A stretch of 34,756 nt of DNA. It comes from Bifidobacterium breve (lineage in GTDB: Bacteria > Actinomycetota > Acidimicrobiia > IMCC26256 > JAENVU01). The notes below the pieces were generated by a model. The model was not told where the DNA came from. It made no database searches and saw nothing but the letters and a program-made list of their open reading frames with translations. Every line of letters begins with the position of its first letter. Positions within the stretch are counted from its first letter, which is position 1. The DNA lies in assembly GCA_945865605.1 (NCBI GenBank), contig CAMBEL010000016.1, positions 1 through 34,756 of the forward strand, in the 5' to 3' direction. Positions 25,939 through 33,139 of this stretch are shown piece by piece. The position numbers and the translations under genes were made by a program.

Positions 25939-27084
25939 TCAAGGTATGTAGAGACCGAGAAACACGAGTGTCCCGTACCCGACCATCGCACCACCTGCCA
26001 GCATCAATGCGGCCGCCTCAACATTGCGACGCTGTGTGACGAGGGCCGCTCCGATCACGATTGGGAAAGTGGTCACGCCGTATCGCTCGAAGCTGTCGAG
26101 GTTCTGCGCTGTGAGTGCGAGGAGCACCGCAGCAATGGCGTATGCGGTATACGAACTGGGCAACCTTCGAGCGATGACAACAATCAACGCGACGAAAATA
26201 AATGCCCAGATCAGGTGGAGACCAGATCCGACCCGGTCACCCTTGAGGTCGCTCGCAGCCTCCAACAAACTGGTTATGGGGTCGCTAAAGCCACCTCGCA
26301 ACTTCGGATCCTGCTGTATCCGGAAGGGTAGGAGCCAGCCCCCCCTGGTGGCATTGACCCACGCCAGAAACACCGCAGTTCCTGCCACTGGACCCGCAAC
26401 CGCGAGAAGGCGATAAAAGCGGTTCGTCAGATCTGCAGACTTCCAAGCACGTGCCGCTTCGACTGCCGCCGGAACCACGAGAATTATCCCCACAGGGCGG
26501 CAAAGCCCTGCGCCCACACCAAGGAGCGCTGCCCAACCCCATTGTTCACGACGCAGCATCAAGAACATTCCGACGGCGAACACCAAAAAGGTCGCTTCCG
26601 CATAGCCGAGCACCAATACGAGCGCGGGCGGTAACAAGGATCCGAACCAAACAGCGCGGCGCGCAAGGGCCGCGTCGCCTGTCTCGCGCAGGACAAGTCT
26701 GTGGAGCAGCGCGCCAAAGACCAGTGCGGACAGGTTCGCGATTAGGAGAAGGGCGATGTCGTCATGCCCAGCGAGAACCGTGCCCAGTCCGCGCGCGGAG
26801 ACGGGAACGAGTGGGAAAAACCTCAACCCAGCGCGCCCTACCGAGTCATACCCCGACTCGGCAATGTCCCGATAAAACGCGGCGTCGCGTGTGAATAAAC
26901 CGAGCGCAAGTGCGTGAGGTCTTGGGCCGTGACCTATCTCAATGAACAGATAGCGCGCTAACCCTAAAGCCGCTAATACGAGCGCCCTCGCTACCAGCCA
27001 CGGAACGAAGGCGGGGCCAACGTCGTCCTTCGTGAAGTTACGCAGTGAAACCCGCCACCCAGGCGCGACCCGCGTACTTGTCAC
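25939..27084 (-). CDS. PIG-V/Gpi18-like polytopic mannosyltransferase (GT-C)
   Basis: The product is 381 residues with about nine membrane segments. The first outside loop has RDAAFYRDIAESGYD (66-80) followed by LRFFPLVPVSAR (87-98). That arrangement (an acidic residue, then Y-x-x-IA-x-x-GY, then FFPL-P) is the hallmark of PIG-V and its bacterial relatives, which use polyprenyl-phosphate-mannose to add mannose outside the cytoplasm. The usual WD before the first acidic residue is RD here. GTG 27084 overlaps the stop of the upstream gene as GTGA, with no ribosome binding site, so translation is probably coupled. The polyprenyl-phosphate mannose synthase three positions downstream would supply its donor. 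Confidence 0.85.
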   Translation of the reverse strand: MTSTRVAPGWRVSLRNFTKDDVGPAFVPWLVARALVLAALGLARYLFIEIGHGPRPHALALGLFTRDAAFYRDIAESGYDSVGRAGLRFFPLVPVSARGLGTVLAGHDDIALLLIANLSALVFGALLHRLVLRETGDAALARRAVWFGSLLPPALVLVLGYAEATFLVFAVGMFLMLRREQWGWAALLGVGAGLCRPVGIILVVPAAVEAARAWKSADLTNRFYRLLAVAGPVAGTAVFLAWVNATRGGWLLPFRIQQDPKLRGGFSDPITSLLEAASDLKGDRVGSGLHLIWAFIFVALIVVIARRLPSSYTAYAIAAVLLALTAQNLDSFERYGVTTFPIVIGAALVTQRRNVEAAALMLAGGAMVGYGTLVFLGLYIP

Positions 27085-28676
27085 GGGTTATACCGGCGCA
27101 GTCCCATGAACTCGTAGACGTTGTCGTCGCCACTCACGAGATCGGTAAATGCTGGACGACTCGCAGTTAGCGCGTTCAAGACCGCCTCACATTTGCCATC
27201 AAGGGTCTTGTAACCAGGAGCCCAAACCATCCAAAGAGTCTTCGTGCCGGAGCCTGTCAGCAATTCATCGGCGAAGCGTTCTGCCGATGCTGCGCGATTG
27301 CGTTTTTTATAATCGACCCAATTCACAAATCGCGGAGATCCGCCGTAAGGATAAGAGCGCTGCGCTACCTGTAATTCGGCGTCAATCAAACGTGAGACAG
27401 CGGGACCCAGTTGGTCTGGGCAGTAACCAACTACATCTCCAGGTTGCGCTTCGGCCGCAATGGCTTCCACTACCTGAGTCGCCTGTGTGCGATTGGTTGC
27501 GACATTGCGCGCACCGCCTACAAAGCCAACGACTGCGACGAACGCAAGAATCCCCATACGGATACGCTTGTCTGCGAACACGATTACTCCATAGGCAACA
27601 ACGAGTGCGAAAAACGGGAACATGATCGCTGCGTAGCGCGCCTGGAAGCCGGTGCCTGTGAGCAAAGAGAGAAAGAGCCCGACAAATAGCGTCGCGGCTC
27701 CGACGAGCCACTCCCACCGCACACCGGCCACCGTGTGCAGATCAATCGCTATGTGGCGCTTATCGGTTGGCCGTCCGAACAATGCTAGGAGTGCCAGCAA
27801 CAGCAGCGGTAATACCAGTGTCCAGCCCTCCATGACGCGCCCGCCGGCGAAGTCCAATATGCCTAGTGCTGCGTTGGTTGGCGGACTCGCGGGCGTGTCC
27901 CACGGGGTTCCCGTGTGTCGCAACTGGAACAAGAACGTTGGGATCCATGGAAGGAATAACAGGGTGCCGACGACGAGCGCACCAGTAATTCGACGGGCTG
28001 CGAAGCGTTCTGCTGTGGGAGCACGCCATGCGCGTACAACCTGAATCAGTCCGACAACCGCGAGCAAGAAGAGAGCCCAATACTGCGTATAGAGCAGGGA
28101 GGCCGTGACCAGTGAAACGACGGCGAGCCACCCAAGAGTCGGCTTCTCCAATGCGTTCCTGAGCGCCAAGTAGCCGATCAGCACGAGCACCATCGTGAGC
28201 ATGTACATACGCGCTTCGGTCGAATAACGAATCGCGTATGGCGAAGTTCCCACCACGATTACGGCGCTCCATGCGATCCAACGTCTTCGGTCTAGATCCG
28301 CGCCACCCAATCGAAGCCCTGCGCGGAACGAAAGAAAAAGCATCAATACGCCGAGAGCACCGGACAGAGCTCGCACTGCGAAATTGGCCGTACCGAACAC
28401 CACCATCCAGAAGTGCAGGAGTACGTAATACAGCGGTGGCGCGCCATCTCTCTCGAGCGCTTCCCGAAGGTCGCTAAGGGGCAGGTTGGCAACATTGACC
28501 GTGAGTGCCTCGTCGAGCCACAGGTCCGACATGGTGATGAACCGCACCGCGATTGCCCCTACAAGGACAATCGCCAGAAGCAACGCGCCGATCAATCCGA
28601 ACGAACTCCGCGAAGTCCCGGCAATCGGTGCCTCATCCGCTACTTCAGGCAAGGTGGGTTTTGGGTTGTCGTTCAC
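27081..28676 (-). CDS. GT39/ArnT-like polytopic glycosyltransferase
   Basis: The product is 531 residues. After a hydrophilic start and a membrane segment (27-47), the loop has SDLWLDEALTV (50-60), where DE (55-56) matches the catalytic pair of the PMT/ArnT class of GT-C enzymes. DGAPPLYYVLLHFW follows and is also typical (P-P-L-Y-x-x-L-H). About eleven membrane segments lead to an outside C-terminal domain with SYPYGGSPRFVNW and MVWAPGYKTL. The GTG at 28676 is chosen for lack of a better one; AGGAG is about 14 bases upstream, which is far. It is the first gene of a cluster with the PIG-V-like, flavoprotein and GT2 genes. The donor is probably a polyprenyl-phosphate sugar, possibly mannose; the acceptor is unknown. 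Confidence 0.87.
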   Translation of the reverse strand: MNDNPKPTLPEVADEAPIAGTSRSSFGLIGALLLAIVLVGAIAVRFITMSDLWLDEALTVNVANLPLSDLREALERDGAPPLYYVLLHFWMVVFGTANFAVRALSGALGVLMLFLSFRAGLRLGGADLDRRRWIAWSAVIVVGTSPYAIRYSTEARMYMLTMVLVLIGYLALRNALEKPTLGWLAVVSLVTASLLYTQYWALFLLAVVGLIQVVRAWRAPTAERFAARRITGALVVGTLLFLPWIPTFLFQLRHTGTPWDTPASPPTNAALGILDFAGGRVMEGWTLVLPLLLLALLALFGRPTDKRHIAIDLHTVAGVRWEWLVGAATLFVGLFLSLLTGTGFQARYAAIMFPFFALVVAYGVIVFADKRIRMGILAFVAVVGFVGGARNVATNRTQATQVVEAIAAEAQPGDVVGYCPDQLGPAVSRLIDAELQVAQRSYPYGGSPRFVNWVDYKKRNRAASAERFADELLTGSGTKTLWMVWAPGYKTLDGKCEAVLNALTASRPAFTDLVSGDDNVYEFMGLRRYNP

Positions 28677-28737
28677 GACGGCGCCGCGTACTCCTGTTGT
28701 GAATTGATGTTTTGCAGCAGTGGGTTAAGTCTCTTGT

Positions 28738-29718
28738 TTAGTTAGAGATCTTAGGAACAACGTCGGCAGCGAAGCGTTCGAGGCTCTCGCTCGACGGGAA
28801 GTCCCGGAACCACAGCACAAACTCGCCGCAGCCAGCGTCCACGAACGCTTGGACCTTCTCTGTGACCTGCTCGACAGTTCCGACGAAGTGATCGCGAACA
28901 TAATCCTCGCTCGACGATCCTCCCCAAAGATTCCCGCCGTCGGGCAAATCAAGCCATGCCTTGAGGTCGGCTTCGTTGTCGAACAATCGACAATCTGGGC
29001 CATGGGTGCGCACGATCGACCCAAAATCCCGTCCAATGTCATCGCAATGTTGAGCCAGTACAACGGACTTGTGTATGAAATCTTCGATCCCCACCTGCCA
29101 GTTCGTCGCGTCTGCATGTTGCGCCGCTATCTTCAACGTGACCTTCTCGCCACCACCGCCAACCCAAATCTTTGGGCGTGGATTCTGGAGCGGCTTGGGG
29201 TCGCAGAATGCTCCTTTGAGGTTGAGGTGCTCGCCTGCAAACGTGACGGTCTCTTCGGACCACAACCGCGGGATAACGGTGATTACCTCTTCGAGTATCG
29301 CCAAGCGCGTACGGTCTGACGGATATTCGTAGCCGTATGCCTCGTACTCCCGCGTGAACCAGCCAGCGCCGAGACCGAGAATGAGGCGCCCACCCGAAAA
29401 CACATCGATGCAGGCTGCTTCCTTGGCGAGTAGTCCAGCATTTCGAAAACCGACGCATGTGACCATCTGTCCTAGGCGCACCTCCGACGTGACCTGTGAC
29501 AACGCTGCGAGCATCGTGAACGCTTCGAAGCAATGCGTCGCCTCGCGCCGTGGCACCGTTTCTATGTGGTCGTATACCCAAAGGTGGTCGTATCCAACAC
29601 GTTCTGCCAACTGCGCAATCTCGACGGAACGACCCCAGGCCGCTGCGGCGTCCCAATCCTTGTACTCGAGTTTCCAACCTTGAGGAACGAACGTTCCCCA
29701 CCGCAATTGTGATGTCAC
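28738..29718 (-). CDS. LLM-class F420-dependent oxidoreductase
   Basis: The product is 326 residues with the luciferase-like monooxygenase fold. RWGTFVPQG at the start, DHLWVYDHIETVP, RLGQMVTCVGFRN, GGRLILGLGAGWF and PKIWVGGGGEK are the standard stretches of actinobacterial F420-using members. These enzymes move a hydride between F420 and an alcohol, aldehyde, imine or similar carbon. GTG 29718 overlaps the VOC gene's stop as GTGA, and GGGAG lies five bases before it, so the start is well supported; the ATG-like extension to 29733 is not. It is the last gene of an operon with a VOC protein and a zinc alcohol dehydrogenase, which suggests successive steps on one small molecule. Use of FMN instead of F420 cannot be excluded. 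Confidence 0.9.
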   Translation of the reverse strand: MTSQLRWGTFVPQGWKLEYKDWDAAAAWGRSVEIAQLAERVGYDHLWVYDHIETVPRREATHCFEAFTMLAALSQVTSEVRLGQMVTCVGFRNAGLLAKEAACIDVFSGGRLILGLGAGWFTREYEAYGYEYPSDRTRLAILEEVITVIPRLWSEETVTFAGEHLNLKGAFCDPKPLQNPRPKIWVGGGGEKVTLKIAAQHADATNWQVGIEDFIHKSVVLAQHCDDIGRDFGSIVRTHGPDCRLFDNEADLKAWLDLPDGGNLWGGSSSEDYVRDHFVGTVEQVTEKVQAFVDAGCGEFVLWFRDFPSSESLERFAADVVPKISN

Positions 29719-30188
29719 TTGTACTCCCACCATTGGATCTCAGCCATCATCGGCAACAGGTAACCAACATAGATAGCGGTAATCGACAATGGTCCGTAAT
29801 CTTCAGTGAACTTCTCGACGATGTCGACGCGATCATCGCGTTCCTTGTAACTCCGTGCTTTTGCGAGAATTGCATCGAGCTCGACTTCTGTCCCTACCGA
29901 AAATCCGTAGTGATCCAATCTTGGACATGCCATCGGCTGTTCCTCGCCATGGAGAAACACGAACTGCTCGACGGTGTGGCATCCGAACACATAGCGGTTC
30001 CGGTCCTCGGTCATAACGTCGAGGACTTCCCAGCCGAATACCTCTGAATAGAAGCCGGCTAGTTGCTTACGACCATCCTCGGCGAGGAGATCGTGAGGCA
30101 CGCTCATCGCTACATGATTGAAGTGCGGTGGGCGGGCGTTTGGGATGGCGTTTGGGATGGCGTTTGGGATGGCGTCTGAGTGCGACAA
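29715..30188 (-). CDS. VOC (glyoxalase/dioxygenase) family protein with tandem AIPN repeat
   Basis: The product is 157 residues. From residue 22 it reads as one vicinal-oxygen-chelate module pair: HFNHVAMSV with a likely metal ligand at H25, FYSEVFGWEV, and LDHYGFSV with H93, ending in MAEIQWWEYK where an acidic ligand is expected. Members include glyoxalases, dioxygenases and binding proteins. The first 21 residues hold the repeat AIPN three times, encoded by a 12-base tandem repeat, and do not belong to the fold. The TTG at 30188 is supported by GGGAGG six bases before it, located in the end of the upstream gene, whose TAG directly precedes the start. ATG starts occur only inside the domain. 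The substrate is unknown. Confidence 0.82.
   Translation of the reverse strand: MSHSDAIPNAIPNAIPNARPPHFNHVAMSVPHDLLAEDGRKQLAGFYSEVFGWEVLDVMTEDRNRYVFGCHTVEQFVFLHGEEQPMACPRLDHYGFSVGTEVELDAILAKARSYKERDDRVDIVEKFTEDYGPLSITAIYVGYLLPMMAEIQWWEYK
30136..30175. repeat. 12-bp tandem repeat, three copies
   Basis: GCGTTTGGGATG is repeated perfectly three times (30136-30147, 30148-30159, 30160-30171) plus four bases. On the minus strand it encodes the AIPN repeats at the N-terminus of the VOC protein. The unit is four codons, so changes in copy number keep the frame. Confidence 0.95.
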
Positions 30189-31244
30189 CTACGGCCTCCC
30201 AAGCGACGGGGCGATAACAACCTTCGCAGGCACTTCACCTGCAGCGAGCCGTTCGATCGCTGTAAGTAGCCCGTCGAGTCCGACATCTTCCGGCTCGATC
30301 AGTAGGTCGGTCGGGAACCCAGGTTCCGCAAGTATTTCGAGCGCGCGTTCGAACCCGTCGGCGTCGTATGTGAACGCACCTGTGATCTCCAACTCGTTAA
30401 GCAGTATGCGATTCCCGTCGAAGCGGGGTGCCTTGATGCCTGCGCCTACCAACACAAGGCGGCCCGTTCTACCCAATTGTCCGAGGCCCTGCTCCATCGC
30501 TGCGGCGTGACCAGAGCACTCCAACACAACGTCAAATGGTTCAGCGACGATCTCGTTAGGTGACCGCGGCGTGCGAAGGGAGTCGGGCGACACGACGCGC
30601 GCACCTAGACGTTCACCGAGTTCGCAGCGGACCGGCGATGGTTCCGAGAGCACGATGTCCATTACACCGCGATGTATGAGTACCGCTATGGTCAACGCTC
30701 CGATGGGCCCTCCACCGGTCACGAGTACGCGTTGACCGGGTTTTATTCCACCAGCACGTGTGATGCCGTGCAGCGCGACCGCGAGCGGTTCTGCCAGAGA
30801 AGCCTGGCGCAACGTCACGCCATTGGGTAACGGCAACAATTCAGTTTCATGGGTCTTGACAAAGTCAGCGAAGGCTCCCTGGAAATCTTCGGTCTCGCCA
30901 ACTGCCCCCCGTCCCTCACAAAGGTTGGGCCTTTTGGCTAGACATAACCTGCACTCGCCACACCCTCTCGAAGGGCCCCCAACAACCGTGTCTCCAACTT
31001 TCCAACGCACAACACTGGCGCCGACTGCAGCCACCGTGCCGGTGTACTCATGCCCATGGACCGTGTTGGGAGCGGCCCAACCCTCTAGGACGAAATGAAT
31101 GTCCGAACCGCATACCCCACAGTGACTCACCTCGAGCAAGACATCGGTGGCGCCCAACTCGGGGATTGGGTAATCCTCGACCTCGATGCGTCGGTCGCCT
31201 TTGTAAACGGCGGCTCGCATTCTGTCCGGCAACTTCTGCGCCAC
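30189..31244 (-). CDS. zinc-dependent medium-chain alcohol dehydrogenase
   Basis: The product is 351 residues of the MDR superfamily, close in pattern to threonine and sorbitol dehydrogenases. HCGVCGSDIH (41-50) supplies the catalytic zinc cysteine C45, and HGHEYTG (63-69) the histidine and glutamate. The structural zinc site has C95, C98, C101 and C109. The NAD(P)-binding motif is VLVTGGGPIGALT. The GTG at 31244 is preferred because AGGGGGA lies just before it. It heads the operon with the VOC and LLM genes and diverges from the deacylase gene across a 114-base control region. It likely oxidises a secondary alcohol or sugar alcohol; the substrate is not shown. Confidence 0.92.
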   Translation of the reverse strand: MAQKLPDRMRAAVYKGDRRIEVEDYPIPELGATDVLLEVSHCGVCGSDIHFVLEGWAAPNTVHGHEYTGTVAAVGASVVRWKVGDTVVGGPSRGCGECRLCLAKRPNLCEGRGAVGETEDFQGAFADFVKTHETELLPLPNGVTLRQASLAEPLAVALHGITRAGGIKPGQRVLVTGGGPIGALTIAVLIHRGVMDIVLSEPSPVRCELGERLGARVVSPDSLRTPRSPNEIVAEPFDVVLECSGHAAAMEQGLGQLGRTGRLVLVGAGIKAPRFDGNRILLNELEITGAFTYDADGFERALEILAEPGFPTDLLIEPEDVGLDGLLTAIERLAAGEVPAKVVIAPSLGRP

Positions 31245-31274
31245 AACATCCCCCTGATTCGTCTATCGAATTTC

Positions 31275-31292
31275 GGTAGCCTCACCGCTACC
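31275..31292. promoter_or_regulatory. operator-like dyad GGTAGC-N6-GCTACC
   Basis: A perfect six-base inverted repeat with a six-base centre lies in the divergent region between the dehydrogenase and deacylase genes. Its size suits a dimeric regulator such as GntR or TetR types. It abuts a second dyad. Confidence 0.45.
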
Positions 31293-31306
31293 TGACACGT
31301 GCGTCA
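31293..31306. promoter_or_regulatory. operator-like dyad TGAC-N6-GTCA with inner CACGTG
   Basis: TGAC and GTCA flank six bases, and CACGTG (31296-31301) is a palindrome within. On the minus strand TTGACG (31307-31302), a -35-like box for the dehydrogenase operon, overlaps one arm. CTGACA on the plus strand (31292-31297) is -35-like for the deacylase gene and overlaps the other. Confidence 0.4.
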
Positions 31307-31358
31307 ACTATAGGGTTAGGGCAAGTAGTGCTAGCCGTTCCGGACGAAGGGGTCCCAC

Positions 31359-33035
31359 ATGACCGCAGACATCGTTATTCGTGGTGGCACCGTGATCGAT
31401 GGGAGCGGAGCGCCTGGTTTCAAGGCCGATGTTGCTGTGTCGCAAGGTCGGATCAGTGGTATCGGAACAGGCCTCAATGGCACCCAAGAGTTCGATGCGT
31501 CGGGCCAGGTTGTGAGCCCCGGATTCATCGATATCCACTCGCACTATGACGCACAGGTTTTCTGGGATCCCGCCCTGACTCCGTCGAGTTTCCATGGTGT
31601 GACGAGCGTGGTCGCTGGTAACTGTGGCTTCTCCATTGCACCTTGTGCTCCCGATGGGCGCGCGTTGCTTGCACGCACGCTGCAACACGTTGAAGACATG
31701 GACATCGACACTCTTTCGGAAGGAATCCCTTGGGATTTCGAAACCTTTCCCGAATACTTAGACTCGGTTAGCCGTCATGGCGCGGCGCTCAACTTCGGGT
31801 GCTACGTCGGACACACCGCAGTTCGGCTCTTCGTTCTTGGCGCTGAAGCGTACGAACGCGTGCAGGCGACACCGGACGAAATCGCTCAGATGCAATCCGT
31901 AGTACGTGATGCCATGTCCGCTGGTGCAATGGGATTCGCAAGTAGCGCGTCTGCCACGCACAACGGCGACATGGGTCGACCTATACCGAGTCGCCTCGCC
32001 GACCTCGCCGAACTCGAAGCACTTATCGCCCCCCTGCGTGATCTCAACAAAGGTGTAATTGCCCTTCTGCCGTCCGAGAAGGTAAAGCACGCCGATGTTT
32101 ATGGCATTCAAAAGCGGGCTGGCCGTCCGCTCACGTGGACCGCCCTACTCACCATCAAGGGTTTTCCCTGGCATGAACAGATCATCTCCGACAACGACGC
32201 AGCGCGAGCAGCCGGTGGCGATGTGTGGCCACAGATCTCGGTGCGACCGCTTGCTTTTCAGATGAACCTGCGGGAGCCATTCACGTTCAACATGGTGCCT
32301 GCTTTTGCCAAATTGATGGGGGGCAGTGAAGAAGATCGCATTCGCGCGTATCGAGACCCAGTTTGGCGGGCGGCGGCGCTAGTGGAGCTAGAGCATGGAA
32401 CTACCTTCAGGCCCAATTGGAATTCGCTCGACATTGCAGAGAGCGACACTCACTCCGATCTCATCGGGCGCCTCGTAATTGATATCGCCCGTGAACGCGG
32501 CTGCAGCCCGCTCGACGTGATGATCGACACTTCGTTGGACGAAAACCTGAGCACGCGGTTCAGGTCAGTGCTCGCGAATGACGATCCCGAGGCAATCGAA
32601 TGGCTGCTTGGCCGCGATGGAGTGCTCCTTGGACTGGCGGACTCCGGTGCGCACGTGAGCCAACTATGCGATGCGTGTCTACCAACTGACTTACTCGGGA
32701 ACTGGGTTAGGGAACGTGGGGTCATAACTCTTGAACGCGCGGTTCACAAACTCACAGGGGAACCGGCCAAGGTGTTCGGGTTAGACAACACACAAGGTGG
32801 CCGTGGCCTGTTGCGGGAGGGAATGGCCGCAGACATAACCGTTTTCGACCCTGCGACAGTTGCTCCAGGGCCCTTGCGTCGTATATGCGACTTCCCTGCG
32901 AATGGCGAACGATTGACCGCAGACGCGCCATCGGGAGTAACCCATGTTCTTGTCAACGGCGTGCCCATTCGCATGGATGGCGAGGTGAGTGCCGAGGGCA
33001 CAGCATCGCTACCGGGACAGGTCTTACGCAGCTAG
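31359..33035 (+). CDS. N-acyl-D-amino-acid deacylase-like amidohydrolase
   Basis: The product is 558 residues of amidohydrolase family 3 (D-aminoacylase/dihydroorotase-like). It starts with the small beta domain ADIVIRGGTVIDGSGAPG. SPGFIDIHSHYDAQ (53-66) carries the metal-binding H60-x-H62 and D64. GNCGFSIAPC is the cysteine-containing stretch typical of D-aminoacylases, and ADSGAHVSQLCD holds the catalytic aspartate. GEPAKVFGL and LREGMAADITVFDP are the usual C-terminal markers. Relatives remove acyl groups from N-acyl-D-amino acids, but many act on other amides. The start is ATG 31359, eight bases after GAAGGGG. It diverges from the dehydrogenase operon and may act on the same compound. Confidence 0.92.
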   Translation: MTADIVIRGGTVIDGSGAPGFKADVAVSQGRISGIGTGLNGTQEFDASGQVVSPGFIDIHSHYDAQVFWDPALTPSSFHGVTSVVAGNCGFSIAPCAPDGRALLARTLQHVEDMDIDTLSEGIPWDFETFPEYLDSVSRHGAALNFGCYVGHTAVRLFVLGAEAYERVQATPDEIAQMQSVVRDAMSAGAMGFASSASATHNGDMGRPIPSRLADLAELEALIAPLRDLNKGVIALLPSEKVKHADVYGIQKRAGRPLTWTALLTIKGFPWHEQIISDNDAARAAGGDVWPQISVRPLAFQMNLREPFTFNMVPAFAKLMGGSEEDRIRAYRDPVWRAAALVELEHGTTFRPNWNSLDIAESDTHSDLIGRLVIDIARERGCSPLDVMIDTSLDENLSTRFRSVLANDDPEAIEWLLGRDGVLLGLADSGAHVSQLCDACLPTDLLGNWVRERGVITLERAVHKLTGEPAKVFGLDNTQGGRGLLREGMAADITVFDPATVAPGPLRRICDFPANGERLTADAPSGVTHVLVNGVPIRMDGEVSAEGTASLPGQVLRS

Positions 33036-33051
33036 CACCCGCCCCAAATAC

Positions 33052-33081
33052 CGCGCGTAGCGCGCACGCCTGAGGGGTTTT
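33052..33081 (+). terminator. weak terminator-like hairpin after the deacylase gene
   Basis: CGCGC (33052-33056), loop GTA, and GCGCG (33060-33064) form a short stable stem. A TTTT run ends at 33081, rather far downstream. It lies 16 bases after the deacylase stop and before the next promoter. Confidence 0.4.
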
Positions 33082-33106
33082 AGCCACTACGCTCGCACGG
33101 ACGTTT

Positions 33107-33128
33107 CCGCCCAAACCGAATTGGGCGG
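33107..33128 (+). promoter_or_regulatory. 8-bp hairpin directly before the ribosome binding site of 33140
   Basis: CCGCCCAA (33107-33114) pairs perfectly with TTGGGCGG (33121-33128) around a six-base loop. GGAGG (33130-33134) follows one base later and the GTG is at 33140. There is no T run, so this is a structure in the 5' leader, not a terminator. TACGCT (33087-33092) upstream is a possible -10 box. Confidence 0.6.
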
Positions 33129-33139
33129 TGGAGGTACGC

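Noticed and set aside
28677-28737. Clear terminator or promoter in the gap between the LLM gene and the GT39-like gene
   Set aside because: Both genes point the same way (minus). AGGAG is too far from the GTG, and no convincing -10/-35 pair or hairpin was found, so nothing is annotated.
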